Shown here: positions 1 to 9,700 of the stretch, one piece after another | Position numbering within the stretch: the stretch's first letter is position 1 | Layout of the letters: each line of letters starts with the position of its first letter | Assembly: GCA_902766515.1 (NCBI GenBank) | Contig: CACXEB010000253.1 | Coordinates: 1-13,230, forward strand | Direction of reading: 5' to 3' | Origin: an uncultured Eubacteriales bacterium | GTDB taxonomy: Bacteria > Bacillota_A > Clostridia > Christensenellales > Aristaeellaceae | Length of the DNA: 13,230 bases | Notes under the pieces: model-generated | Told to the model about the DNA's origin: nothing | Seen by the model: only the letters and a program-made list of their open reading frames with translations | Database searches by the model: none | Position numbers and translations under genes: made by a program

Positions 1-28
1 CCGGCAGGCAGCATAAGCCGCCTGCCGG
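1..28 (-). terminator. Probable operon terminator hairpin
   Basis: A perfect 9-bp inverted repeat (CCGGCAGGC at 1-9 against GCCTGCCGG at 20-28) surrounds a 10-base loop that can pair two more bases. It lies 11 bases past the stop of the last leftward gene. On the minus strand the T-run of an intrinsic terminator would fall beyond the window edge, so that half is not visible. On the plus strand no T-run follows. The stem is seen directly; its role as terminator is inferred from its position. Confidence 0.6.
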
Positions 29-39
29 TCCCGGTTGGC

Positions 40-141
40 TTATCCTTCATGGATCGGGAACTGGATGCCGTTGCTCGTCAGGATGACATCCTCCTGTTTC
101 AGCGTGATGACTTCCAGCGTCGGCTTTTCATAGGGTTCCAT
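40..141 (-). CDS. Micropeptide of 33 residues, YEKPTLEVI family (peptide 1)
   Basis: A short gene starting MEPYEKPTLEVI and ending IQFPIHEG. The ATG is preceded by a near-perfect ribosome binding site (AAGGAGG, 8 bases before the start), which is the main reason to call it despite its size. It starts 20 bases after the lipoprotein stop and is the last gene before the probable terminator. There is no signal peptide or membrane segment, so it should be cytoplasmic unless exported by a dedicated route. It is a paralogue of the 42-residue peptide at 563-691: both carry Y4-E5, E10-V-I, E17-D-V-I, T22-S and G25. The segment Y4-x-x-P7-x-L9 resembles the YxxP motif of lasso-peptide leaders, but no maturation enzyme is present in the window, so this is only a resemblance. 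I do not recognise a named family; function unknown. Confidence 0.75.
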   Translation of the reverse strand: MEPYEKPTLEVITLKQEDVILTSNGIQFPIHEG

Positions 142-161
142 GGAACGGTCCTCCTTTTTCT

Positions 162-566
162 TTATGGCGCGATCGGAAACTGGATGGCTTCCGGATCGGA
201 TACTTCCGTCGATTCCGTGGGTGCCGGCGTCGGCTCCGCAGTCGGCGACGGTGTGGACGTGATCTCCGGCGTGGGGGTCGGGGTGGGCGTCGCTGTGGGT
301 TCAGGCGACGGCGTTGGGGTGGGGGTGGCTGTGGGTTCGGGCGATGGCGTCAGCGTGATCTCTGGCGTGGCCGTCGGGAGAAGCGTACGTTCCGGCGTAC
401 CGGTCGGAACGGGGGCTGCCTCCGTAGCGGCGGGCGCCGGTGACGGTGCATGCGTGCCGGCCGGCAGATCACTCAGAAGCCATGGCAATACATCGCGCAG
501 GCATGCACATCCGGTAAGCGCCACGCAAAGTACGCACAGCAGCAACACAGCAAGCAGCTTTTTCAT
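162..566 (-). CDS. Thr/Pro-rich lipoprotein, 134 residues
   Basis: A small membrane-anchored lipoprotein. Residues 1-19 form a typical lipoprotein signal (MKK, then a Leu/Val-rich stretch) ending in a lipobox L17-T-G-C20, so the mature protein should be lipidated on Cys20 and sit on the outer face of the membrane. From about residue 39 to 122 it is almost wholly Thr, Pro, Ser, Ala and Glu, including two exact copies of a 12-residue unit (SPEPTATPTPTP). That is expected to be an extended, possibly glycosylated stalk or wall-spanning linker, with no globular domain. The end, EAIQFPIAP, shares IQFPI with the next gene. The MKK start was chosen over an ATG 33 bases upstream because AAAGGAGAG lies 4 bases before it and the signal begins there. 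Its ATGA overlaps the stop of the 42-residue peptide, so the two are probably translationally coupled. Lipoprotein call firm; role unknown. Confidence 0.85.
   Translation of the reverse strand: MKKLLAVLLLCVLCVALTGCACLRDVLPWLLSDLPAGTHAPSPAPAATEAAPVPTGTPERTLLPTATPEITLTPSPEPTATPTPTPSPEPTATPTPTPTPEITSTPSPTAEPTPAPTESTEVSDPEAIQFPIAP
273..344 (-). repeat. Two 36-bp tandem repeats in the lipoprotein stalk
   Basis: Two copies of a 36-bp unit encode SPEPTATPTPTP twice (residues 75-98). They are flanked by the near-copies PEITLTP and PEITSTP. The surrounding DNA is a low-complexity GT/GGGT-rich run on the plus strand, a likely site for slippage and for stalk length change between strains. Confidence 0.8.
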
Positions 567-691
567 GATCTCTCCTTTGACTGATAGCATGATGCCCATT
601 CCGTCGAGGCATCATCACCACTGCTTGTAACGATCACGTCTTCTGTATCAAAGACGATGACCTCCATCTCGAGTTCTTCATACTTTTCCAT
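563..691 (-). CDS. Micropeptide of 42 residues, YEELEMEVI family (peptide 2)
   Basis: A short gene beginning MEKYEELEMEVI and continuing through EDVIVTSSG to a divergent, polar tail ending YQSKERS. A ribosome binding site (AAGGAG, 9 bases before the ATG) lies in the 45-base gap after the giant gene's stop. Its 3' end holds the ribosome binding site of the lipoprotein and its TGA overlaps that gene's ATG (ATGA), so it sits inside a tight operon. Over its first 25 residues it matches the 33-residue peptide at 40-141 in 14 positions, without gaps, which supports both as real genes. It lacks the Pro at position 7 that its paralogue has, and it carries one Cys in the tail. No signal peptide. Family not recognised; function unknown. 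A role as a translated leader that couples lipoprotein synthesis is an alternative. Confidence 0.72.
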   Translation of the reverse strand: MEKYEELEMEVIVFDTEDVIVTSSGDDASTEWASCYQSKERS

Positions 692-718
692 GACGTGTTT
701 CTCCTTCCTTATGACAGT

Positions 719-735
719 GTGTCAGCCGCTGACAC
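719..735 (-). other. Hairpin just after the giant gene's stop
   Basis: GTGTCAG-CGG-CTGACAC, a 7-bp perfect stem with a 3-base loop, begins one base after the giant gene's stop codon and precedes the ribosome binding site of the 42-residue peptide. No T-run follows, so it is unlikely to be a full intrinsic terminator. It may protect the 3' end of a processed message or reduce read-through into the small genes. Confidence 0.5.
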
Positions 736-736
736 G

Positions 737-3700
737 TTACTTGCATGCCTGTGCGTAATTGTACAGCGCGCACAGCATGTTTTTCAGGTCTTCCAGCGTC
801 GTATCGCGGCCGAGCATCTCGTATACGTAGGACATCGGCGACACGTTGATCGTGCAGTCACCGGCAACGATCGTGTGCATATCCGCCAGCTGGTTGGCGT
901 AGATACCCGGGAAGCTGACCATGTAGTACCCGCCGGATTTCTTGGCGGTCTTGGCAGCACCGTCCACGGTGATCTTGCTGAAGGTGACGCCCGCGGCCGG
1001 CTTGATGCGCACGGTCAGGGTGATCTGGGACCCCAGCGTCAGCCTGTAGTTGACATCCGTCACGTCGGCGGAATCCTCCGTCCTGCTGTAGGCGCTGCCG
1101 CTTGCTGCGGCCCGGACCGCGTCGTAATCATAGTCCTGAGTGACATAGGTGGTCATCTCCGCGTAGTCGGTGCCGACCACCCAGCCGTTATAGCGGGCGA
1201 GGTACGGCTGTGCGTAATGGCCGTAATCCGCCAGCTTCGGGATGATCTTCTTCTGCCGCGCGTTCAGGGACGAGCTGCCGTCAGCGAGCGCCCAGTCAAT
1301 GTAGCTCTTGATGGCGTAGGCGTCGCCCGTGACGGTCTTTTCCTCGCCGTCCGCCGTATAGTGGAAGGTGGGGGTAAACACATCGGCCATCTGGATGGAG
1401 CTGAGGTCCAGCTGGAACAGGTACCGCCCGGACGTGCCGAAGGTGGTTTCGGGCAGGGGATACTGCTTTTCAGCGTCGGCCTTGTTGCCTTCGAAGGTCA
1501 CGTAGCTGTCCGGATAATCCGCGGCCGTCTTGCCCGTCGGCAGCTCCAGGAAGAACTGCAGGCCGATCTGGCCGGTCAGCAGGATCGCGTGGCCCCTGAA
1601 GGCCGGATCGGGATTGTCCTCCCACACCGCCGTGACGGTCGTGTAGTCCCTGATGTTGATCTTTTCGTGGGGATTCTTGATTTCGGGATCATCGTCGCCG
1701 ATCTTGACCGACCATTCCTTGAAGCGCTTTTGCGGAGGAGCGCCGAACCGGCACTCGGGCAGCTCATAGTCGGTATTGAAGGGCACCCCGACCGCGGGCA
1801 TCAGCTCATTGCCCTGGTCGTCCCTGTCGCGGGCGTTCTCGTCGCCCTTGTCGAAGACGACCGTTTCCGCCTGGACCAGCTCGGCCTCGCCGTCCGCGTT
1901 GATCACGACCTTGTAATCCTTGCGGTCGCTGACGAAGTTGTCAGCGCTGCCCCGGGCGCTGCTGCCGCCGTTGGCGTTCAGGCCGCTGGTGATGACGCCG
2001 GGCTGCGCCATTGAGACGCCGATGCAGGCGCCCGCGTCCAGCTTGCCGACGACGGAGATGGTTTTGCCCTCGGGCAGGTAGACGTTATTGGTCTTCGTGA
2101 TTTCATTGCCTTCGGTGTGCGTGAGTTCGTTATCCTTGATGACCACTTTGCCGGAAACCTCAAAGGTGCCGCCCACATACACGCCGCCGCCGGTGATGGA
2201 GGTCTCATGAATCAGGATGCCCCTTGCCGAGTTGTTCCGGATTTCGCCGCCGGTCATCCGGAAGGTGCCGCCCGGGGCGATAAAGACGCCGCCGCCGCTG
2301 CCGTAGCCCTCGTTCTTTTTGACGCTGCCGCCCTTCATCAGGAAGGTGCCTTCGACATACACGCCGCCGCCGTCAGTGGAGATGGGGCCGCCGTCCCCGC
2401 TGGTCGAGGGGCTGACCGTGACGTTGTCGTAGATGCTTCCGCCTTCCAGGACGAAGGTGCCGCCGCTGCTGACGCTGACGCCGCCGGCCTTCCCCAGACT
2501 CTTGCCGCCGGAGATCCGGCCGTTTTTGCTGTCGCTGGTATCCTTGACCACAAAGGTGACGTTGTCATTCACAGTGAAGACCGTCCGCACGGCGGACAGG
2601 AGATGCGCATGCGCTTTATAGCCGTTCAGGTCCAGCTCGGCCCCGTGCTCAATGGTGATGCCCGAATCCAGCTGGAGGGCATAGATGTTCTTGGGCAGCT
2701 GGAACACCTGGATCTTGTTGAGTTCCGTCCCCAGGAGCGACCACTCGGACCGCCACCTGGCGCAGACCTTGATCGGGCAGACCACCGGCTCCGTCTGCTG
2801 GCCGGGCATCCTGCCCGGCAGGCCGGTGGTGGCCTCCAGGATGTAATAGGGCGTCAGCATCTTGTCGACGAAGGAGCTGCCCACGTAAACATCCCAGCCG
2901 TCGAACACATAATACTGCGCGATGCCATTGAGATCCCCGTCGCTGAATAAGACATACTGCTGCCAGGTACACTCGAGGAGCGTGTGCGGCGGGCCCGCCT
3001 CCACCCAGGACGGGTTGGGCTGGAGCGGCGATTCGCCGACGAGGGTCACGTTTTCGAGGGATTTGAACACGCCGCTTTCATACGTGATGGAAACCTTCCA
3101 GTCCCCAACCACGGTCTTGGTTTCGGTATCGTCATGGTCTCCGTCGAAGGCCACCTGGGTGATCGAATCGGTGGTGTCGATCAGGTGCCATGCTTTCAGC
3201 TGGTAACCCTCAATGACCCACGGGGACGCGACGGGAAGCGTAAAATCCGCGGCCGCGTGACGGCGGTGGGCGATCCTGAAGATCTCAAGGATATCCCTGT
3301 CCTCCAGGCTGGGGATGCCGGGCTTCAGGATGACCGTGTAGGGCTGCACCTCGCGCTGATCCTTCTTGCCGTCGGGAAGCGTTACGGAGTAGGTCGTGAC
3401 TTTGGAGGAATCGTCCTCGCTGATCTGGGGCACCAGCTTGGAGTCGCTCAGCTTCTTGTTGCACTTTTTGCAGACGGTGATCTCGTGGACCCACGCGTAG
3501 TGGTCATCCTCCCACTTGCTGTCCGACGACCACTGGTCCTTCGGATGCTCGCAGGGCTTGTCCTGCTTATCGTCGTCGCCGTTGCAGGCCGAGTCGATGA
3601 TGACGGTGATGCCGATGCCGATGCCGATCACGGCGAGGACTTCGATGAGCGTTCCCACCCAGCCGAACAGGCCGCCGAAGAAACTGCCGATCCCGCCTAT

Positions 3701-6700
3701 GCCGCTGGCCCAGCCGCCGACCTTGACGCCGATTTGAAGCGTATCGATCAAATCCGAGACCTTGAAGGGCGCGCTGTCGGAGCAGTTGTTGCCCACGTCG
3801 AGGTTGTCAAATTTATCCCCGTTCAGGTTGCGGTTGTTGATGATCTTGTCGCCGTTGCCAAACTGGACGGTGCCGTTCTCGACAAAGATGCCGCCGGCCT
3901 GCGCGGAGGAGTTGTACTGGATGGAGGTGCCCGCCGTGGAGAGTGTGAACGACGGCCCGTTGCTGTACAGCCGGGCACCGTTCTGCTGGGGCTGCGTGTT
4001 GTCGTCGATGCCCTGCGGCTCGGCGCCGCCGACCAGTACGCCGCCGCCCTTCTGCGAAGCGCGGTTGTGCTCGATCCAGCAGCCGTCCAGGGCGGTGGTT
4101 TTGTCGTCGGCGATGAAGATGCCGCCGCCGTTTAAGCTGGTGGTGTTATAATCAAAATGGGTGCCTGAGGCGTTCAGCTGACCGCTGACGAACACGCCGC
4201 CGCCGTCCCCGGTCGCCGTATTGCTGTTGACCCTTGAAGCGCCCAGCGTCACCTGGCTGCCGTTGATGTACATGCCGGCGCCGTTGACGGCGTTGTTGCC
4301 GGTCACCGTCAGGCCGGTGCCGGTCAGCGCGCCGGACGTGAAGACGCCGCCCGCCGCTTTCGCGGCCGTGTTGCCGCTGACGGTGACGGAGGTCAGTTCC
4401 GCCGTGGCGCCGGAGGCGATATAGATGCCGCCGCCGTTCGTCCCGCTGGCGTTGCCGCTGACGGCCATGCTCTGCGCGTACAGTGCGCCGCCCACATAGA
4501 TGCCGCCGCCGCTGCCGGTGTTTTTGCCGCCCTTGACCGTGCCGCCCGTGTAGGTCTCATTCAGGGCCGGGTTGCTGTTGATGTACAGCGTGCCGTCCGC
4601 CCGGATGGCGCAGCCGTCATCAGCCGCCGCGGTGAGGCCGCGGTCGACGTCATATCCGCGGAGGATCAGCCTGGCTTCCTGGCCGGCGGGCACGACCAGA
4701 GGCAGGTCGTCCGGCCCGGCCTGGATATTGTTGTAGAGGAAGACGCAGGCGCCGTCTGCCGTCAGCGCTTCACGCACCGCGCCCCAGGTGGAGGCCCACT
4801 CCGCGCTGAACGAAGCGTCGGTCAGGATCGTGACGGTGTCTTCGGCAGCATAGGTCTTCGTGCCGTCTGTCCAGCCCACGAGCGAAGCGCCGGCCGGCAT
4901 CTGCATGCCGGACAGGTCCAGGGAAGAGAATGTGAAGACGGCGCAGTCCTTCCCGACAGCTTTGGGTACGAGGATTTCGAACTGCTGCGCTGTGTTGACG
5001 TTATACTCGAGGGTGACGCGGAGGCTGCCGACACGCGTTGTCAGGGAGTATTCCTGTTCCTCGTAAACAGCCCTGACCGTCACAAGGAATCCGTTGGGAT
5101 TGTCCGGATCGGCATCGGCCTCCAGGATGATCTCCGCATCCACGGCCGTTTCGTAGGCGCAGCCGTGATCCTGCTTCGCGCATCCGAGTGTCAGCGTCGC
5201 GGCGCTGTAATCATCCTCGATGTGGGCGGTTTTGGCGTAGTATTCATGCGCGTCCAGGAATTCGACCGTAAACCGGCCCATCGCATCGTCGTGCGCGCCC
5301 ATGGCCAGGCCGGAGGCGTGATTGCACAGCACTGCGGCGTTTTCACAGCTGTCAAACGCGCTGTTGCCGACGGTGACCGCGCTTTCCGCGCCCAGCGTCA
5401 GGGTCAGGTCATTCAGGCCCGCGAACGCGTATTCGCTGACGGCAGTGATATTGCCGCGGTCCGTGATGGCGAACGCGGTGCCGGCCGGGATGCCGTGAGG
5501 TTCAATGAAACGGAAGCTGCCATCGCCGATCCGGTTCAGGGGCGAATCCCCCTCCGGGGCGTACAGCGGCAGCGCGATGGCATTGGTCTCTCCCGGCGTG
5601 AACGGACCGGTGTAACGGAGGATCGCGCTGCCCGAAAACTCAAACCAGGACAGGGCCAGGGCGTCCGGCGTTGTCTCGTCAAACGGCTGGCCCGGATCGG
5701 AAGAGCGGACGTAGTAATGTGTCTGGCCGTTCCAGGCCAGTTCGTAGTGGGATTCCATGCCGGGCACGTACCGGCCATCCTCGTTGATGGACGGCGCGGT
5801 CTGATCCACGTAGGCCGGCGCCATGATGAAATGATCTGTATACGTTTCACCGTCGACCGTGACGGAGGCGGTAAACAGCAGGCGCGGCTGATAGTCCACA
5901 ATCATGAGCTCGGGTTCGCCGACCGCCGCGGTTTCGGACCAGATCGCTTCGCCGCAGCGGACACAGGACAGGGCCAGGGTGGCGGAGGTCCCGTCGTCGG
6001 ACCAGGTCCAGACAGGCGCGTCCGCCGGCGTATGGTCAGCTGATTCGACGCAGGGGTAACCGTCCGTGTCCTGGTAAAGATGGAAACCGCTGTCCGCCGT
6101 GAAAAAGGTCCCAGGCTCCGTACCGGTATGGTGCGTCAGATAACTGTCGTCCGTGAACCGGCCGGCATCGCCCGCGCCGATGCCGATGGAAGCGCTTGCG
6201 GAAAGCGCGCCCACCAGGGAAATGACGTTGCCGCGGTACAGAAAGACGTTGGACGCGAGTGTACCTACTGTATTGCCGGTGACCGTCGGCCGGCCGGAGA
6301 GCTTCAGAGCGCCGGATTCCACATAGATGCCGCCGCCCCGGCCCTCGCTTGCGTTGCCGGTGACGCTGCCGTCTGTCAGAGTGACGCTGCCGTCGCTGAT
6401 ATATACGCCGCCGCCCATGCCATCGCACGCGTTGCCGGTGACGCTGCCGCCCGCCAGGGTAAAGCTGCCGCTGCTGATATAGACGCCACCGCCGTTGACG
6501 GCTGCCCGGTTGCCGGTCACGGAGCCGGCCCGCATGACCAGGCTGCCGCCGCTGACCCGGATGCCGCCGCAGTCATAGCTCCAGCCGCCGGTGATCCGGC
6601 CGCCGCCCACGCTGTCGATGATGGTCAGTGTGCCGCCTTCGATCTCCAGCACATGTCCTTCGCTCGCTGCGGCGGAACGGCCGCGGTTGATATCATGGCC

Positions 6701-9700
6701 GCGCAGGTCAAGGATCACGGGATGGTCGCTGTACCGATAGTTCAGCGGCCTGTCGCCGCTGCCGGCGACGATGTCCGCGCCGAGGCGGATGAACCAGGTA
6801 TCCTCCTCCATGGTCAGGTCCCGGGTACCGCCGTCGGTCAGGGCGTACTGCAGCTCCGTCCAGGTTTCGATAGCGTCGGGAACCACCAGCTCCATCACCT
6901 GTCCGGCCCATTCGATTTCATAGTTCTTGTCGTTTCTGTCGCTGATGAAATATTCGCTCCAGTCGTGGGCTGCCGCAGCAAAGGGTATGCCGCCGCCGGC
7001 GCCCTTGACGGGGGCCTTCTGGGTGAAAATACCGATCTGCGTGCCCGCAGCGGGTTCATTCGTCACGGAAACCTGCTGGCCCGTCAGGAGATAGACATTG
7101 TTGGCGTCGCCGTTGACCGTGTTGCCGGTGATGGTGATTTTTGAACCTGTCCCGATGGACATCGGCCCGCTGACGCTGTCATCCGCCGCCACGCCGCCGC
7201 CGTTGCGGGCAGCGGCATTGCCGGTGATGCTGCCGCCGGTCATGCGGAACGTCCCCGCGTCCACATAGATGCCGCCGCCGTCGTTGCTGGAGCTGTTGCC
7301 GGTGACGCTGCCGTCGGTCATCGTCAGCTCGTTATTCAGGAGCGCAATGCCGCCGCCCCATGCGGCGCTGTTGCCGGTGATGGTGCCGCCGTTCAGGGTG
7401 AGCCTGCCTTCCCATACGAAGATACCGCCACCCAGACCGGTGTTCTTGCCGCCCGTGATGGTCCCGCTGCCGGTGATGGTCAGGTCGCCCTGCACCAGGA
7501 TGACGTAGCCTTCCACTTTGGGACTGCTCATGTGGCGGTCGATCTTATGGCCGTTCAGTTGAATGGTGATCTCTTTTCCCAGGGGGATCACAATGGCGGA
7601 ATCATCCGCGTCGGCCGTCGCGTCGGCGGTCAGCCGAATCACAGCGCCGTCTTCCGCTGCGTCGATCTGCTGCTGGAGCGCCTGCCAGGCGCTGGCAAAG
7701 GTCACGCTGACCGTGACGTCCGCGTCAGGCATGGTGAACATGTAACGCCCCTCGTCGTCGGGGAGGATCGGCGTGCTTTCACCGTCCCCGGCCGTATAGC
7801 TCATCCCGGTGAGGGCGCAGCCGGAAGCGGGGGTGGCTGTCAGCGTGATCGTCTCACCTTCCATCGCCCTGGCAGGGCTGGCGCTGATGGTACCGTTTTC
7901 CGCCGCGGCGCACGTCACGCTGTGCTTTGCCCGGACGTCCGCCGTGATCACGGCATCAGCGGGCGGCATGGTAAAGTAGTAAGCGGTGCCGAGCACCGAG
8001 TCCTGGTATTCGACAGGCTCCCCGGGAATCGTGATGGTATTGCCGTCCTTCACGTAGGTGACATTCAGGCCGGCTACAGTATAGTTGCTGGTGTTTGAAG
8101 GACGTACTTCGATCCTGAACTTTGTTCCGGTTTTTTGCGGATCAATCGAATTGTAATCGTAGCTGTATGTGCCGTTGTTTTCCAGCGTGACCGTATGGGT
8201 GTGGATGTCAAAGATGACGTAGACGTCATTGGCGATCAGGCCGGTATTCCCGATGGGATACATGGCATGGAACATCCGATCCTGCGAGATTGTCTGGCTG
8301 CTGTTCGGAAAATGGGCGGTGACATAGTAATCTTTGATATACGCGTCGTTGCTTTCGTTCACCAGTCGGTTGACGGTCACAAGGTCCCCTGCGCGGATCG
8401 TGATATAGGAATAATCCGCCTGGGTGCCTTCGTAATCCCTCAGTTGTCCGTTCACCTCAATCGTGACGGTGCCGGTCGGGATGACGACGCCGTAACTCCC
8501 CTCCTTGTAGGTGGAATTCACGCCATGGACCTGCAGCCTTACCTGCGGCCGGACAATGGTCGTTTCGTAGGACTCGTCGTTGAAACGAACCATTGCCGTG
8601 GCGTTGATCCCCGAGTAGAGGGGCTCGGCGTCCGTGATCGTTTCCGTATGGCCGCAGCCTTCATCGGTGCAGGTGAAGACCGCCGCGGCCGCCTGGTAAT
8701 CTTCCGACCAGTTCCAGACGGGGTCCCCGTAGGTATGGGTTTCATTGCCCGACGCCGTGCCCCGCAGCATCATGGCGGGCTGCCCGTCGGAAACCTCTGA
8801 TTCCGAGCCGGGCGCAGCTTCCGGATCGTCCGTAGGGGTTTCGTCTTCGCCGCTTTCATGTTCGCCCTGATCTTCGTCCGCGGGACCATCCTGCCGGCCG
8901 TCCATGGGGGCTTCGTCTTCGCCGCTTTCATGTTCGCCCTGATCTTCGTCCGCGGCTCCGTCCTGCTGACCGTCCGCGGGGGCTTCGTCTTCGCTGCCTT
9001 CAGGCTCGCCCTGATCTTCATCCGCGGGACCATCCTGCCGGCCGTCCACGGGGGCTTCGTCTTCGCTGCCTTCAGGTTCGCCCTGCTCTTCGTCCGCAGG
9101 GTCGTCCTGCTGGCCGTCCACGGGGGCTTCGTCTTCGCCGCCTTCAGGTTCACCCTGATCTTCGTCTGCAGGGTCGTCCTGCTGGCCGTCCGCGGGGGTT
9201 TCGTCTTCGCTGCCTTCAGGTTCACCCTGCTCTTCGTCCGCAGGGTCGTCCTGCTGTCCGTCCGCAGGGGCTTCGTCTTCGCTGCCTTCAGGGTCGTTCT
9301 GTTCTTCAACCGCGGGTCCGTCCTGCTGTCCGTCCGCGGGGGTTTCGTCTTCGCTGCCTTCAGGGTCGCCCTGGTCTTCGTCCGCGGGTCCGTCCTGCCG
9401 GCCGTCTTCGGGGGCTTCGTCTTCGCTGCCTTCAGGGTCGTTCTGTTCATCATCCGCGGGTCCATCCTGCTGATCATCCGCGGGGGTTTCGTCTTCATCG
9501 CCTTCAGGTTCACCCTGATCTTCGTCGCCTGACGGTTCTGCCGCCTGTTCAGGCAGGCGCACCACCGTGACCACGTCATACATGCCCGGTGCGGTCAAGG
9601 TGAAGGAAACGCTGTTCCGCTCGGCTTTCACGTCGGCGGAGACGCGCCTGGCTTTGTCTTCCGCTTTCCGGGCGTCCGCGTCACAGCGCAGCACGTAAAC

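Noticed and set aside
567..599. Upstream ATG adding 11 residues to the lipoprotein
   Set aside because: No ribosome binding site there; the MKK start has AAAGGAGAG and places the lipobox Cys at residue 20.
49..630. 193-codon plus-strand frame opposite the lipoprotein
   Set aside because: It is the antisense of the Thr/Pro repeats (Gly/Val repeats), has no ribosome binding site, and the minus-strand gene has a lipoprotein signal and operon context.
695..2014. Long plus-strand frames opposite the giant gene (also 2984-4135, 6080-7144 and 9809-11107)
   Set aside because: Shadows of a high-GC coding strand: compositionally odd, rich in Ala, Arg, Val and His, no recognisable domains, no upstream ribosome binding sites.
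8770..9579. 269-codon minus-strand frame rich in Lys, Thr, Pro and Arg, and a 224-codon plus-strand hydrophobic frame at 8858-9532
   Set aside because: Both are alternative readings of the 72-bp acidic repeat; a repeat without stops is open in several frames at once.
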